Positions 1 to 7,795 of a DNA stretch of 11,103 bases are shown piece by piece. Position numbers and translations under genes: made by a program. The first letter of the stretch is position 1; each line of letters starts with the position of its first letter. Source of the DNA: Candidatus Planktophila sp. (GTDB lineage: Bacteria; Actinomycetota; Actinomycetes; Nanopelagicales; Nanopelagicaceae). The stretch spans positions 1 through 11,103 of the forward strand of contig JAHECV010000033.1 in NCBI GenBank assembly GCA_024641555.1. Direction: 5' to 3'. The notes under the pieces were generated by a model. The model ran no database searches, had not been told where the DNA came from, and saw nothing but the letters and a program-made list of their open reading frames with translations.

Positions 1-949
1 GCATTCCGAATTGACGACGCAGTTCGCTAGGAACTCTAAAACCTTTTAAATACCAAGCCATATGTTTGCGAAGGTCGCGACAGCCTCGATCTTCAGATTC
101 GAAGTAGTCAACAATTAATTCAGCGTGACGGAACATAACTTCGCGAACTTCAAAGAGCGTTGGAAGAACGCGTTTTTCTCCGCCTTTAAAGGCTTCAACA
201 AGGTCGGCGAATAACCAAGGGCGCCCGAGGCAACCTCGACCAACTACAACTCCGGCACAACCTGTTTGCTCCATCATCGCTTTGCCATCGGCGCCCGACC
301 AGATATCTCCATTGCCAAGTACTGGTGTTCCGGTTGGTTTTAAATGTTCAACTAAGCGTGCGATCGCCGACCAATCAGCTTTTCCTTCATACATCTGCTC
401 GGCGGTACGTGCATGCAGGGCAACCCACGCAACGCCGCTCTCCGATGCCGACTTTGCAGCATCCAAATAGGTGTGGTGATCGGTATCAATACCGATACGC
501 ATCTTTACCGTTACTGGAATTCCAAATGGCTTAGCTGCTTGCACGGCGGCATCGACAATTGCTGAAAATAACTTGCGCTTGTAAGGAAGCGCCGCTCCCC
601 CGCCTTTGCGAGTTACCTTCGGAACTGGACAACCAAAGTTCATATCAATGTGATCAGCCAAATTCTCTTTGCCGATCATGGTTACTGCAGCACGCATCGT
701 GTGCGGATCGACGCTATACAACTGCACCGAACGTGGCCATTCTCCGGCGCCAGGTGCGATCATTCGTAAGGTATCTGGCCGTCTCTCAATTAAAGCCCGC
801 GCAGTAACCATTTCCGAGACGAATAAACCGGCGCCTTGCTCGCGACAGAGCGCGCGAAAAGCCGAGTTGGTAATTCCCGCCATCGGCGCCAGAACTACAG
901 GTGGATCTATTACATGGTCACCACTTGCAAGCGGCAGAGTTAAAGCCAC
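1..949 (-). CDS. dusB: tRNA-dihydrouridine synthase, DusB-like (3' end cut by window edge)
   Basis: FMN-dependent, NADPH-using enzyme that reduces specific uridines in the tRNA D-loop to dihydrouridine in the cytoplasm. I translated the minus strand from a GTG at 947-949. An in-frame TAA lies directly before this GTG, and the next in-frame ATG is about 22 codons inside the conserved N-terminus, so GTG is the only sensible start. 316 residues are visible. They include the flavin-binding APMAGITNSAFR (about 21-32), NFGCPVPK (104-111) with the catalytic Cys107, VKMRIG, HART, GNGDI and VVVGRGCLGRPW, and near the edge LRKHMAWYLKG. This is a TIM barrel followed by the start of the helical tRNA-binding domain. 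The family is usually about 350-390 residues, so the last few dozen residues are off the left edge. Only 4 nt separate it from the glyS stop, so co-transcription and probably translational coupling are likely. The DusB subclass is inferred from overall resemblance to actinobacterial proteins. Confidence 0.93.
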   Translation of the reverse strand, partial: MALTLPLASGDHVIDPPVVLAPMAGITNSAFRALCREQGAGLFVSEMVTARALIERRPDTLRMIAPGAGEWPRSVQLYSVDPHTMRAAVTMIGKENLADHIDMNFGCPVPKVTRKGGGAALPYKRKLFSAIVDAAVQAAKPFGIPVTVKMRIGIDTDHHTYLDAAKSASESGVAWVALHARTAEQMYEGKADWSAIARLVEHLKPTGTPVLGNGDIWSGADGKAMMEQTGCAGVVVGRGCLGRPWLFADLVEAFKGGEKRVLPTLFEVREVMFRHAELIVDYFESEDRGCRDLRKHMAWYLKGFRVPSELRRQFGM

Positions 950-953
950 TTAA

Positions 954-2333
954 TTAGCAACCTAATAATTTAGGAGCAAGCCATGCTTCTACTTGATCAA
1001 TAGCGATACGTTCTTGCGCCATCGTGTCACGATCGCGAATAGTCACGGCTTGATCATCAAGTGTTTCGAAGTCAATGGTGATGCAATATGGAGTACCGAT
1101 TTCATCCTGGCGACGGTAACGGCGACCGATGGCACCGGCATCATCAAAATCAATATTCCAATTCTTGCGCAACTGCGCCGCTAGATCACGCGCCTTTGGC
1201 GAAAGATCAGCATTACGTGACAGCGGTAATACAGCAGCCTTGACTGGAGCCAAGCGATGATCGAGTTTAAGTACCGCGCGCTTTTCCATCTCGCCTTTGG
1301 CATTTGGCGCTTCATCTTCAGTGAAGGCATCCATTAGGAAGGTAAGTGCGCAACGATCTACACCTGCTGCGGGTTCGATTACATATGGTGTCCAACGTTC
1401 GTTCTTCTCTTGATCGAAGTAAGAAAGATCCTTACCTGATGCAGCCGAGTGCGCCTTTAGATCGAAATCTGTGCGGTTTGCAATTCCTTCGAGCTCGCCC
1501 CATTCGGTGCCGGCGAATTCAAATTTATATTCGATATCGGCGGTGCGCTTTGAATAATGCGACAACTTCTCTTTGGGGTGATCGTAAATACGCAGACGCT
1601 CTGGATTGATTCCGAGATCTTTGTACCAGGCTAGACGAGTATCGATCCAGTACTGGTGCCAATCTTCATCAGTTCCGGGTACAACGAAGAACTCCATCTC
1701 CATCTGCTCAAATTCGCGAGTACGGAAGATAAAGTTTCCAGGAGTAATTTCGTTGCGGAATGATTTTCCGATCTGTCCAATTCCAAATGGTGGCTTGCGG
1801 CGTGAAGTCGTCATCACTTGATCAAAGTTGATAAAGATTCCTTGCGCTGTCTCTGGGCGCAAATATGCCAGGCCTGATTCATCTTCAACCGGTCCAAGGA
1901 AAGTTTTTAGCAGCCCAGAAAATTGCTTCGGTGTTGTGAACTGGCCTTTATTTCCGCAAGCCGGGCAGTTCATATCGGCAAGTGATTCAAGCTTCTTCTT
2001 ATGCTTTGCTTCGTATGCTTCTTCCAAATGATCTGCGCGATAACGCTTATTGCAAGCAGTGCATTCGGTGAGCGGATCACTAAATGTGGCAACGTGACCA
2101 GATGCTTCCCAAACTTCGCGCGCCAAGATCACACATGAGTCGAGGCCGACCACATCTTCGCGGCCCATCACCATGGATTTCCACCATTGGCGCTTTACAT
2201 TGTTCTTGAGTTCGACTCCGAGCGGACCGTAATCCCAAGAGGCGCGCAGACCGCCATAAATTTCTGATGAGGGATAAACAAATCCACGTCGCTTTGCGAG
2301 AGAGACAATATTTTCTAAACGATCTACGGCCAT
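954..2333 (-). CDS. glyS: Glycyl-tRNA synthetase (class II, alpha2 type)
   Basis: Charges tRNA-Gly with glycine using ATP. 459 residues from the chosen start, normal for the single-chain dimeric bacterial/eukaryotic-type enzyme. The N-terminus [17 protein letters not shown] (12-28) is characteristic. Motif 2 starts at [18 protein letters not shown] (191-208) and continues through EQMEMEFF. Motif 3 is [14 protein letters not shown] (324-337). The C-terminal anticodon-binding domain runs from about 354 to 459. A four-Cys cluster (Cys91, Cys94, Cys123, Cys126) in the insertion before motif 2 looks like a zinc site. The frame is open further upstream to a GTG at 2375 and includes an ATG at 2348. 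I chose the ATG at 2331-2333 because it matches the usual MA-x-D family start and has GGAG 9 nt upstream. It lies 64 nt downstream of the small ABM-fold gene and 4 nt upstream of dusB, so all three may form one operon. The gene is complete. Confidence 0.97.
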   Translation of the reverse strand: MAVDRLENIVSLAKRRGFVYPSSEIYGGLRASWDYGPLGVELKNNVKRQWWKSMVMGREDVVGLDSCVILAREVWEASGHVATFSDPLTECTACNKRYRADHLEEAYEAKHKKKLESLADMNCPACGNKGQFTTPKQFSGLLKTFLGPVEDESGLAYLRPETAQGIFINFDQVMTTSRRKPPFGIGQIGKSFRNEITPGNFIFRTREFEQMEMEFFVVPGTDEDWHQYWIDTRLAWYKDLGINPERLRIYDHPKEKLSHYSKRTADIEYKFEFAGTEWGELEGIANRTDFDLKAHSAASGKDLSYFDQEKNERWTPYVIEPAAGVDRCALTFLMDAFTEDEAPNAKGEMEKRAVLKLDHRLAPVKAAVLPLSRNADLSPKARDLAAQLRKNWNIDFDDAGAIGRRYRRQDEIGTPYCITIDFETLDDQAVTIRDRDTMAQERIAIDQVEAWLAPKLLGC

Positions 2334-2342
2334 TTTTTTAAT

Positions 2343-2346
2343 CTCC
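2343..2346 (-). promoter_or_regulatory. Ribosome binding site of glyS
   Basis: GGAG on the minus strand, 9 nt before the ATG at 2333. It decides the glyS start in favour of 2333: the longer candidates at 2348 and 2375 have no purine-rich site at the right distance and would add residues outside the family's usual N-terminus. Confidence 0.6.
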
Positions 2347-2397
2347 ATCCGTCCGGCTGGCTGTCGGCGAATCACAACGGGCGTTGCAATCGTGGAG

Positions 2398-2673
2398 TTA
2401 GTTTATCTCGTACGCCCCTGGTTCATCAATTGCGCGGGCAAGTAGCGGAATAGCTTCTAACTTTGTGCGCATCGCACTTAACGCACGGCGGTAAGAACCA
2501 ACATTTTCCCACCGTGTCACTAACGCCCAGAGGTTTGGATCATCGAGATTCTGACCATATTCGCCATCTATAAATCCAGCACATGAAGCCAAAGCTTCAT
2601 ATGCCATTTTAATTTCGGCAGAAAATGCGGCGCCTTCCGAAAGTGGAAGTTCAAAGCGTGCAATCGCGATCAT
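2398..2673 (-). CDS. Small antibiotic-biosynthesis-monooxygenase (ABM) fold protein
   Basis: 91 residues, a typical length for the dimeric alpha+beta barrel ABM superfamily. Visible hallmarks are an N-terminal beta strand ([10 protein letters not shown]), a helix around 15-30, a glycine-containing turn and strand ([10 protein letters not shown]), then [18 protein letters not shown] (48-65) with the Trp-x-Asn/Asp-x-x-x-Tyr/Phe pattern common in ABM proteins. The tail [10 protein letters not shown] (82-91) resembles that of unnamed actinobacterial homologues. Superfamily members include monooxygenases and heme-degrading enzymes, but many have no known substrate, so I assign no reaction. It has no signal peptide or membrane segment and should be cytoplasmic. 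The gene starts 31 bp from the divergent ZIP transporter and precedes glyS by 64 nt. No Shine-Dalgarno is visible, and a TANNNT box 6 nt before the ATG suggests a leaderless transcript. Confidence 0.8.
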   Translation of the reverse strand: MIAIARFELPLSEGAAFSAEIKMAYEALASCAGFIDGEYGQNLDDPNLWALVTRWENVGSYRRALSAMRTKLEAIPLLARAIDEPGAYEIN

Positions 2674-2679
2674 TGCCCA

Positions 2680-2685
2680 ACTCTA
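2680..2685 (-). promoter_or_regulatory. Predicted -10 box for leaderless ABM-fold gene
   Basis: TAGAGT on the minus strand fits the actinobacterial TANNNT -10 pattern and ends 6 nt before the ATG at 2673, so transcription would begin at or next to the start codon. No Shine-Dalgarno is present. I see no convincing -35 element; it would lie inside the divergent ZIP gene. Confidence 0.5.
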
Positions 2686-2692
2686 ATAGCGA

Positions 2693-2698
2693 TATCCT
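2693..2698 (+). promoter_or_regulatory. Predicted -10 box for leaderless ZIP transporter gene
   Basis: TATCCT fits TANNNT and ends 6 nt before the ATG at 2705, with no Shine-Dalgarno in between, so the mRNA is probably leaderless. It lies only 7 bp from the opposing -10 box of the ABM gene, so the two promoters must share most of their footprint. Confidence 0.55.
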
Positions 2699-2704
2699 TA
2701 ACGC

Positions 2705-3439
2705 ATGAACTTGGCCATCTTATTTGCCGCAGTAACTGTGATCGCCACAACCTTTGGCGGGTACGTTGCTCTCAAATCTAACGACCGTTTCCACCTAGTC
2801 CTTGGACTTTCAGCCGGACTCCTACTGGGTTTGGTTGGCTTTGACCTACTGCCAGAGGTCTTTGAGATGAATACCAATTCGGTTCTTGGAGTTCCACAAG
2901 TTTCAGTAGCGATACTTGTTGGTTTCCTAGCGCTTCACATTATTGAAGGAATCTTTGGAGGGCACGAACCTGCCGAATCAGATTATGGCCATGATCACGA
3001 ACACCACAACATCGCCGGAACACTTGGCGCAGTTGCGATGGGTGGCCACGTTTTTCTCGACGGTATCGGATTAGGAGTTGCCTTCAAAGTAAGCAACTCA
3101 CTTGGCTTTGCAGTATTTCTTGCGATTATGGTTCACGCCTTTAGCGATGGGCTAAATACCGTCTCGCTAATAGTAAAGAGTGGCCACTGGACACGAAAGA
3201 GCTTTCGCTTACTCGGCTTAGATGCGATAGCTCGTGTCGGCGGTGCAACTGTTGGTTCTTATCTCGCGCTAAATGATTCGTTACTCGCGCTTTACTTGGC
3301 GCTCTTCTCTGGCTTTGTTATTTATCTAGCGACTTCTCATATCTTGCCAGAAGCCCATTCTCGTCATTCATCACGTTGGACATTCTTCGCCACATTACTT
3401 GGCGTCCTAATAATGTGGGGCGTAGTCTCCACGATTTAA
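2705..3439 (+). CDS. ZIP-family divalent metal transporter
   Basis: Inner-membrane permease expected to bring divalent metal (zinc, iron or manganese) into the cytoplasm. 244 residues with about seven to eight hydrophobic segments: roughly 2-22, 30-50, 65-83, 104-128, 132-156, 170-189, 191-212 and 226-243. A short His/acid-rich cytoplasmic loop with HEPAESDYGHDHEHH (87-101) lies between the third and fourth, as is usual in ZIPs. The metal-site helices read GGHVFLDGIGLG (113-124: His115, Asp119) and MVHAFSDGLN (142-151: His144, Asp148). LLPE (48-51) and ILPEAH (213-218) mark the two halves of the internal repeat. The canonical HNxPEG signature is altered: Asn is replaced and Glu becomes Asp. 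Such sequences occur in actinobacterial ZIPs, but the metal cannot be told from this. It is the only plus-strand gene, divergent from the ABM gene and ending 10 bp from the convergent uppS. Confidence 0.9.
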   Translation: MNLAILFAAVTVIATTFGGYVALKSNDRFHLVLGLSAGLLLGLVGFDLLPEVFEMNTNSVLGVPQVSVAILVGFLALHIIEGIFGGHEPAESDYGHDHEHHNIAGTLGAVAMGGHVFLDGIGLGVAFKVSNSLGFAVFLAIMVHAFSDGLNTVSLIVKSGHWTRKSFRLLGLDAIARVGGATVGSYLALNDSLLALYLALFSGFVIYLATSHILPEAHSRHSSRWTFFATLLGVLIMWGVVSTI

Positions 3440-3458
3440 AAGTAAAGGCTCACGCCTT
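3436..3458 (-). terminator. Possible intrinsic terminator of uppS
   Basis: On the minus strand, AAGGC-GTGA-GCCTT forms a 5-bp stem with a 4-nt loop (3445-3458). A short, interrupted T-rich stretch follows, running into the end of the ZIP gene. The uppS stop codon lies across the stem-loop junction. The stem is short, so this is a tentative call. On the plus strand the hairpin has no T-tract after it, so it would not clearly stop ZIP transcription. Confidence 0.35.
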
Positions 3459-4160
3459 ACCAAACCGCCGATCACGTTCTGAGTAAATTTCAATCGCTTT
3501 CCAAAGTTGTTTTGGCGTCATATCTGGCCATAAGACATCCATAAAAACGAATTCGGCATAGACCGATTGCCAAGGCAAAAAGTTGCTGGTGCGCTGCTCC
3601 CCCGATGAACGCAAAAAGAGATCAACATCGCGCATCTTTGGCGAGTACAAATACTTTTCGATAGTTTTCTCGGTAATTGCATCGGGCTTTAATTTTCCGC
3701 GCTTTACATCGCGCGCCAGCGCTGCGGTTGCATCAACTAGTTCTGCGCGGCCGCCGTAGTTAACGCACATATTTAGGGTCAGCGTCCTGTTCTTCCTGGT
3801 TAACTCCTGCGCCTCTTCGAGCTCGGAGATAACTGATTTCCATAATCGCTGTGGGCGACCGATCCATTGAATCTTCACGCCCATCTCATTTAAGCGGTCG
3901 CGACGGCGACGCAGTACATCGCGGCTGTAACCCATCAAGAATTTAACTTCTTCAGGCGTGCGCTTCCAGTTTTCGGTAGAAAAGGCGTAGGCGCTCAACT
4001 CTTTAACGCCGAAACCGATTGCTGCTTCAACTAAATCAAATAGAACTTTTTCTCCGGCTTCGTGTCCTGCGGTACGAGCAAGTCCGCGATCTTTTGCCCA
4101 ACGGCCATTGCCATCCATCACTATCGCGATGTGTTCTGGGATCTCGATCTTTTTACTCAA
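3450..4160 (-). CDS. uppS: Isoprenyl transferase (undecaprenyl/decaprenyl diphosphate synthase, cis-prenyltransferase)
   Basis: Adds isopentenyl units in cis to an allylic diphosphate to make the polyprenyl carrier lipid for peptidoglycan and other envelope polymers. 236 residues, a normal length. [16 protein letters not shown] (11-26) holds the catalytic, Mg-binding Asp16. Further signatures are FSTENWKR (60-67), NYGGRAEL (134-141) and [16 protein letters not shown] (183-198), followed by YAEF (201-204), the diphosphate-binding C-terminal signature. The start is a TTG at 4158-4160. The next methionine sits inside MDGNGRWA and cannot be the start. A GGAGAGAG run lies about 8-12 nt upstream, within the end of recO. 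The recO stop is 3 nt away, so the two are surely co-transcribed. Whether the product is C50 or C55 cannot be read from the sequence. Confidence 0.96.
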   Translation of the reverse strand: MSKKIEIPEHIAIVMDGNGRWAKDRGLARTAGHEAGEKVLFDLVEAAIGFGVKELSAYAFSTENWKRTPEEVKFLMGYSRDVLRRRRDRLNEMGVKIQWIGRPQRLWKSVISELEEAQELTRKNRTLTLNMCVNYGGRAELVDATAALARDVKRGKLKPDAITEKTIEKYLYSPKMRDVDLFLRSSGEQRTSNFLPWQSVYAEFVFMDVLWPDMTPKQLWKAIEIYSERDRRFGKA

Positions 4161-4163
4161 CTT

Positions 4164-4895
4164 TTAAACTCTCTCCACGATCGGCAGGCTGCGTAGGCCG
4201 CGTTCTAGATGCCATTGTAAGTAAGCGATTACCAAACCACTAGCCTCGCGGCGATGACGTGGTTCGCTATTTTCTGCGATCTCCCAATCTCCGCTTAATA
4301 AGGCGCCGAGTAATTGCAAAGTTTCGGGCGCAGGCGTTGCCGATGCAGATGGTCGACACTCCATACAGACTGAACCACCACCAACAAGTGAGAAGTAGCG
4401 ATGTGGTCCGGGCTTTTCACATCGTGAACAATTTGAAGTGGAAGGCGCATAACCACCGATTGCCAGTGAGCGCAGCAAAAAAGCATCCAAGATAAGTGAG
4501 GCGTCGTAGCGATTTTCAGCTAGCGCTTTCATACCGCCGACAACTAATTGAAACTCTTGTAACGCGGGTTCGTACTCTTGCGAAGTAAATCGTTCGGCGG
4601 TTTCCAAAATAGCCGAAGCGATTGTCCAGCGCTGATAATCATCAGTTAACGCTTCGCCGTAATTGTTGATCGCTTCAACTTGAGTAATGGTGTCGAAGGT
4701 ACGACCTTTATGTAATTGAATATCGACATGGCTGCCGGGTTCTAACCGCGCACCGAATTTAGACATCGTGCGACGAACGCCTTTAGCGACGCCGCGCACG
4801 CGACCGTTTTCGCGAGTTAAGAGCGTGATGATGCGATCTGCTTCACCCAGCTTCTGGGTGCGCAAAATAATTGCTTCGTCACGATAAAGGCTCAC
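4164..4895 (-). CDS. recO: DNA repair protein RecO
   Basis: Recombination mediator that helps RecR load RecA on SSB-coated single-stranded DNA and anneals complementary strands (RecFOR pathway). 243 residues, family-typical. The N-terminal OB-fold starts YRDEAIILRTQKLGEADRI (4-22) and includes the basic GVAKGVRRTMSKFGARLEPG (35-54), the usual RecO ssDNA-binding stretch. A helical domain follows. A four-Cys zinc motif (Cys156, Cys159, Cys177, Cys180) matches the zinc finger found in many bacterial RecO proteins. The start is GTG at 4893-4895, giving the standard MSLYRDEA N-terminus. It lies 14 nt after the leuA stop and 3 nt before uppS. There is no clear Shine-Dalgarno; a TACCTT box 7 nt upstream of the GTG may supply a leaderless internal promoter. 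Confidence 0.95.
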   Translation of the reverse strand: MSLYRDEAIILRTQKLGEADRIITLLTRENGRVRGVAKGVRRTMSKFGARLEPGSHVDIQLHKGRTFDTITQVEAINNYGEALTDDYQRWTIASAILETAERFTSQEYEPALQEFQLVVGGMKALAENRYDASLILDAFLLRSLAIGGYAPSTSNCSRCEKPGPHRYFSLVGGGSVCMECRPSASATPAPETLQLLGALLSGDWEIAENSEPRHRREASGLVIAYLQWHLERGLRSLPIVERV

Positions 4896-4902
4896 GAAGG
4901 TA

Positions 4903-4908
4903 AAGGTA
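4903..4908 (-). promoter_or_regulatory. Possible -10 box for leaderless recO transcript
   Basis: TACCTT (TANNNT) ends 7 nt before the recO GTG, in the 14-nt gap after leuA. A transcript starting here would have no 5' leader, in keeping with the missing Shine-Dalgarno. Read-through from leuA remains equally possible. Confidence 0.35.
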
Positions 4909-4909
4909 G

Positions 4910-6637
<1,728 letters not shown>

Positions 6638-6646
6638 TTACTTAAG

Positions 6647-6651
6647 CTCCT
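6647..6651 (-). promoter_or_regulatory. Ribosome binding site of leuA
   Basis: AGGAG on the minus strand, 9 nt before the leuA ATG. It lies 8 nt downstream of the 3' arm of the leader hairpin, close enough for RNA structure or a stalled leader ribosome to influence initiation. Confidence 0.7.
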
Positions 6652-6659
6652 AAATAGTT

Positions 6660-6711
6660 GGGTTTTGTCGGGTTTTACCGGTGCGACAAACCCCGCGGCG
6701 AGGGGACCGGC
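6660..6711 (-). promoter_or_regulatory. leuA leader RNA: competing hairpins with possible pseudoknot
   Basis: Read as RNA from 6711 down to 6660, starting directly after the leader-peptide stop codon. Structure A: CCGGU (6710-6706) pairs with ACCGG (6682-6678), enclosing an inner CCCC/GGGG stem (6705-6702 with 6694-6691). Structure B: GGGUUUGUCG (6693-6684) pairs with CGACAAAACCC (6670-6660), about 10 bp with one bulged A and a 13-nt loop. A's inner stem and B share the GGG at 6693-6691, so they exclude each other. In B the loop still exposes ACCGG, which could pair with CCGGU upstream and form a pseudoknot. No U-tract follows, so control of translation initiation at the nearby AGGAG seems likelier than a transcription terminator. 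Base pairing was found by eye; no folding energy was calculated. Confidence 0.65.
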
Positions 6712-6759
6712 TTACTTGGCCCCGCCACGGCAGCTAAGGAGGAGGCTGCTCTGTGTCAT
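6712..6759 (-). CDS. leuA leader peptide (15 codons, three consecutive Leu)
   Basis: Reads MTQSSLLLSCRGGAK then TAA. Three adjacent leucine codons (CTC CTC CTT) are followed by Ser-Cys-Arg-Gly-Gly. It lies 74 nt upstream of the leuA ATG and stops right before the competing hairpins. Leader peptides with Leu codons upstream of leuA have been proposed from comparative studies of Actinobacteria. A ribosome waiting for leucyl-tRNA on these codons would alter which downstream hairpin forms, raising leuA expression when leucine is short. No Shine-Dalgarno is seen; a TATGTT box 7 nt upstream suggests that translation starts at the mRNA 5' end. The peptide itself probably has no function beyond being translated. 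Confidence 0.8.
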   Translation of the reverse strand: MTQSSLLLSCRGGAK

Positions 6760-6766
6760 GGTTAAC

Positions 6767-6772
6767 AACATA
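6767..6772 (-). promoter_or_regulatory. Predicted -10 box for leuA leader transcript
   Basis: TATGTT (TANNNT) ends 7 nt before the leader-peptide ATG, placing the start site at or next to that ATG. A CTGACT about 19 nt further upstream is a poor -35 candidate. The rest of the gap back to the oxidoreductase stop (6773-6814) is AT-rich and holds nothing else I can name. Confidence 0.45.
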
Positions 6773-6814
6773 GATAAATAGTAACGCTAGAAGTCAGAAA
6801 CGAGCAAGCACGCG

Positions 6815-7768
6815 TTAGAAGACGTGGATCTGCTCCATTACTTCCATAATTTTCACAGTATCGGCAAGGCTCATAATCGGGCTTTCGGTAAGCCCCTTAG
6901 CGATGCATTCTTCAACGTGGATCGCTTGATATTGCATTCCGCGACCTTGGATCTTGTCACTGTATGACTTAATCAATTTGCGATCGTTGTCATAGACACG
7001 AAATGTTGTTTGCTCATAGAACGAACCGTCTAGCTCTAGGCGCCCCTTTGTGCCATGAACCGCAGCGCTAACTGTGCCAGCCATAGTCATACATGAATTA
7101 ATAACTGCAAGTGAACCGTTGTTGTAATGCATAACGGCAGCAGTTGCAGCATCAACACCGGTATCGGTCATTACCGATTTTCCAGAAACTGAATCTGGGA
7201 AACCCAGTACGCGAATCGCAAATGACACTGGATAAATTCCCAGATCATAATGCGCGCCACCGCCTTGTTCACGATTCCATAAACGTGGCGCTTTCTCGAT
7301 CGGCAGATACTGGCTGTGATCACCAAATACAAAGTTAGGAGTTCCAATTAGACCTGAATTAATAACCTCAAAGACGGCATCCATAGTTGGCAGGAAGCGA
7401 GTCCACATCGCCTCCATAACAAATACTCCGGCCGCTTTTGCTGCATCGTAGATCGCATGGGCATCTGCCGCATTCATGGTGAATGGCTTTTCGAGCAAGA
7501 CATGCTTGCCCGCTTTGATCGCCAGCAGAGTGTGCTCAAGGTGCAGAGTCTGCACAGTTGAAATGTAAACAACATCCACTTCGGGGTCAGCAACAAGCGC
7601 AGCGTAATCGGGATGGCGGTTTGGGATACCAAATTTGTCAGCGAAAGCGTTGGTGCGTGCCATATCGCGCGTTGCCACCGCTTGGATCTTTAATCCGGCA
7701 ATCGCAAAATCTGCTGCAATTAGATCGGCGATTCCACCTGCTCCAAGATAACCCCAACGAAGTGCCAT
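6815..7768 (-). CDS. Gfo/Idh/MocA-family NAD(P)-dependent oxidoreductase
   Basis: 317 residues, a normal length. The N-terminal Rossmann fold has GYLGAGGIADLIA (6-18), a dinucleotide-binding G-x-G-x-x-A pattern. Also visible are VYISTVQTLHLEHTLLAIKAGKHV (67-90, quoted here only as landmark ends VYIS and GKHV) and LLEKPFTMNA (91-100) with the EKP lysine (Lys94) that acts in catalysis across the family. EAMWTRFLP (119-127) and GGGAHYDLGIYPV (169-181) begin the substrate-binding alpha/beta domain. The EAMWTRFLP stretch resembles the dimeric dihydrodiol dehydrogenase / glucose-fructose oxidoreductase branch. The family acts on sugars, polyols and related compounds, and the substrate cannot be read here. 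No signal peptide is seen. The ATG has AGGAG 4 nt upstream. The heliorhodopsin stop is 27 nt upstream on the same strand, so it may be co-transcribed with it. Confidence 0.92.
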   Translation of the reverse strand: MALRWGYLGAGGIADLIAADFAIAGLKIQAVATRDMARTNAFADKFGIPNRHPDYAALVADPEVDVVYISTVQTLHLEHTLLAIKAGKHVLLEKPFTMNAADAHAIYDAAKAAGVFVMEAMWTRFLPTMDAVFEVINSGLIGTPNFVFGDHSQYLPIEKAPRLWNREQGGGAHYDLGIYPVSFAIRVLGFPDSVSGKSVMTDTGVDAATAAVMHYNNGSLAVINSCMTMAGTVSAAVHGTKGRLELDGSFYEQTTFRVYDNDRKLIKSYSDKIQGRGMQYQAIHVEECIAKGLTESPIMSLADTVKIMEVMEQIHVF

Positions 7769-7795
7769 GATTCTCCTAAGAAAGATTAAGAACGT

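Noticed and set aside
282..953. Cluster of plus-strand ORFs of 62-94 codons
   Set aside because: They lie opposite the conserved dusB reading frame, overlap each other in different frames and show no family motifs.
2375..2386. Inverted repeat CAACG-GG-CGTTG between the ABM gene and glyS
   Set aside because: Five-base arms with a two-base spacer are expected by chance, no T-tract follows on either strand, and no known operator matches.
6660..6711. Rho-independent transcription attenuator before leuA
   Set aside because: The hairpins are real candidates, but the downstream strand reads AACTATTTAGGAG with no run of T, so a classical terminator is not supported; a translational mechanism is preferred.
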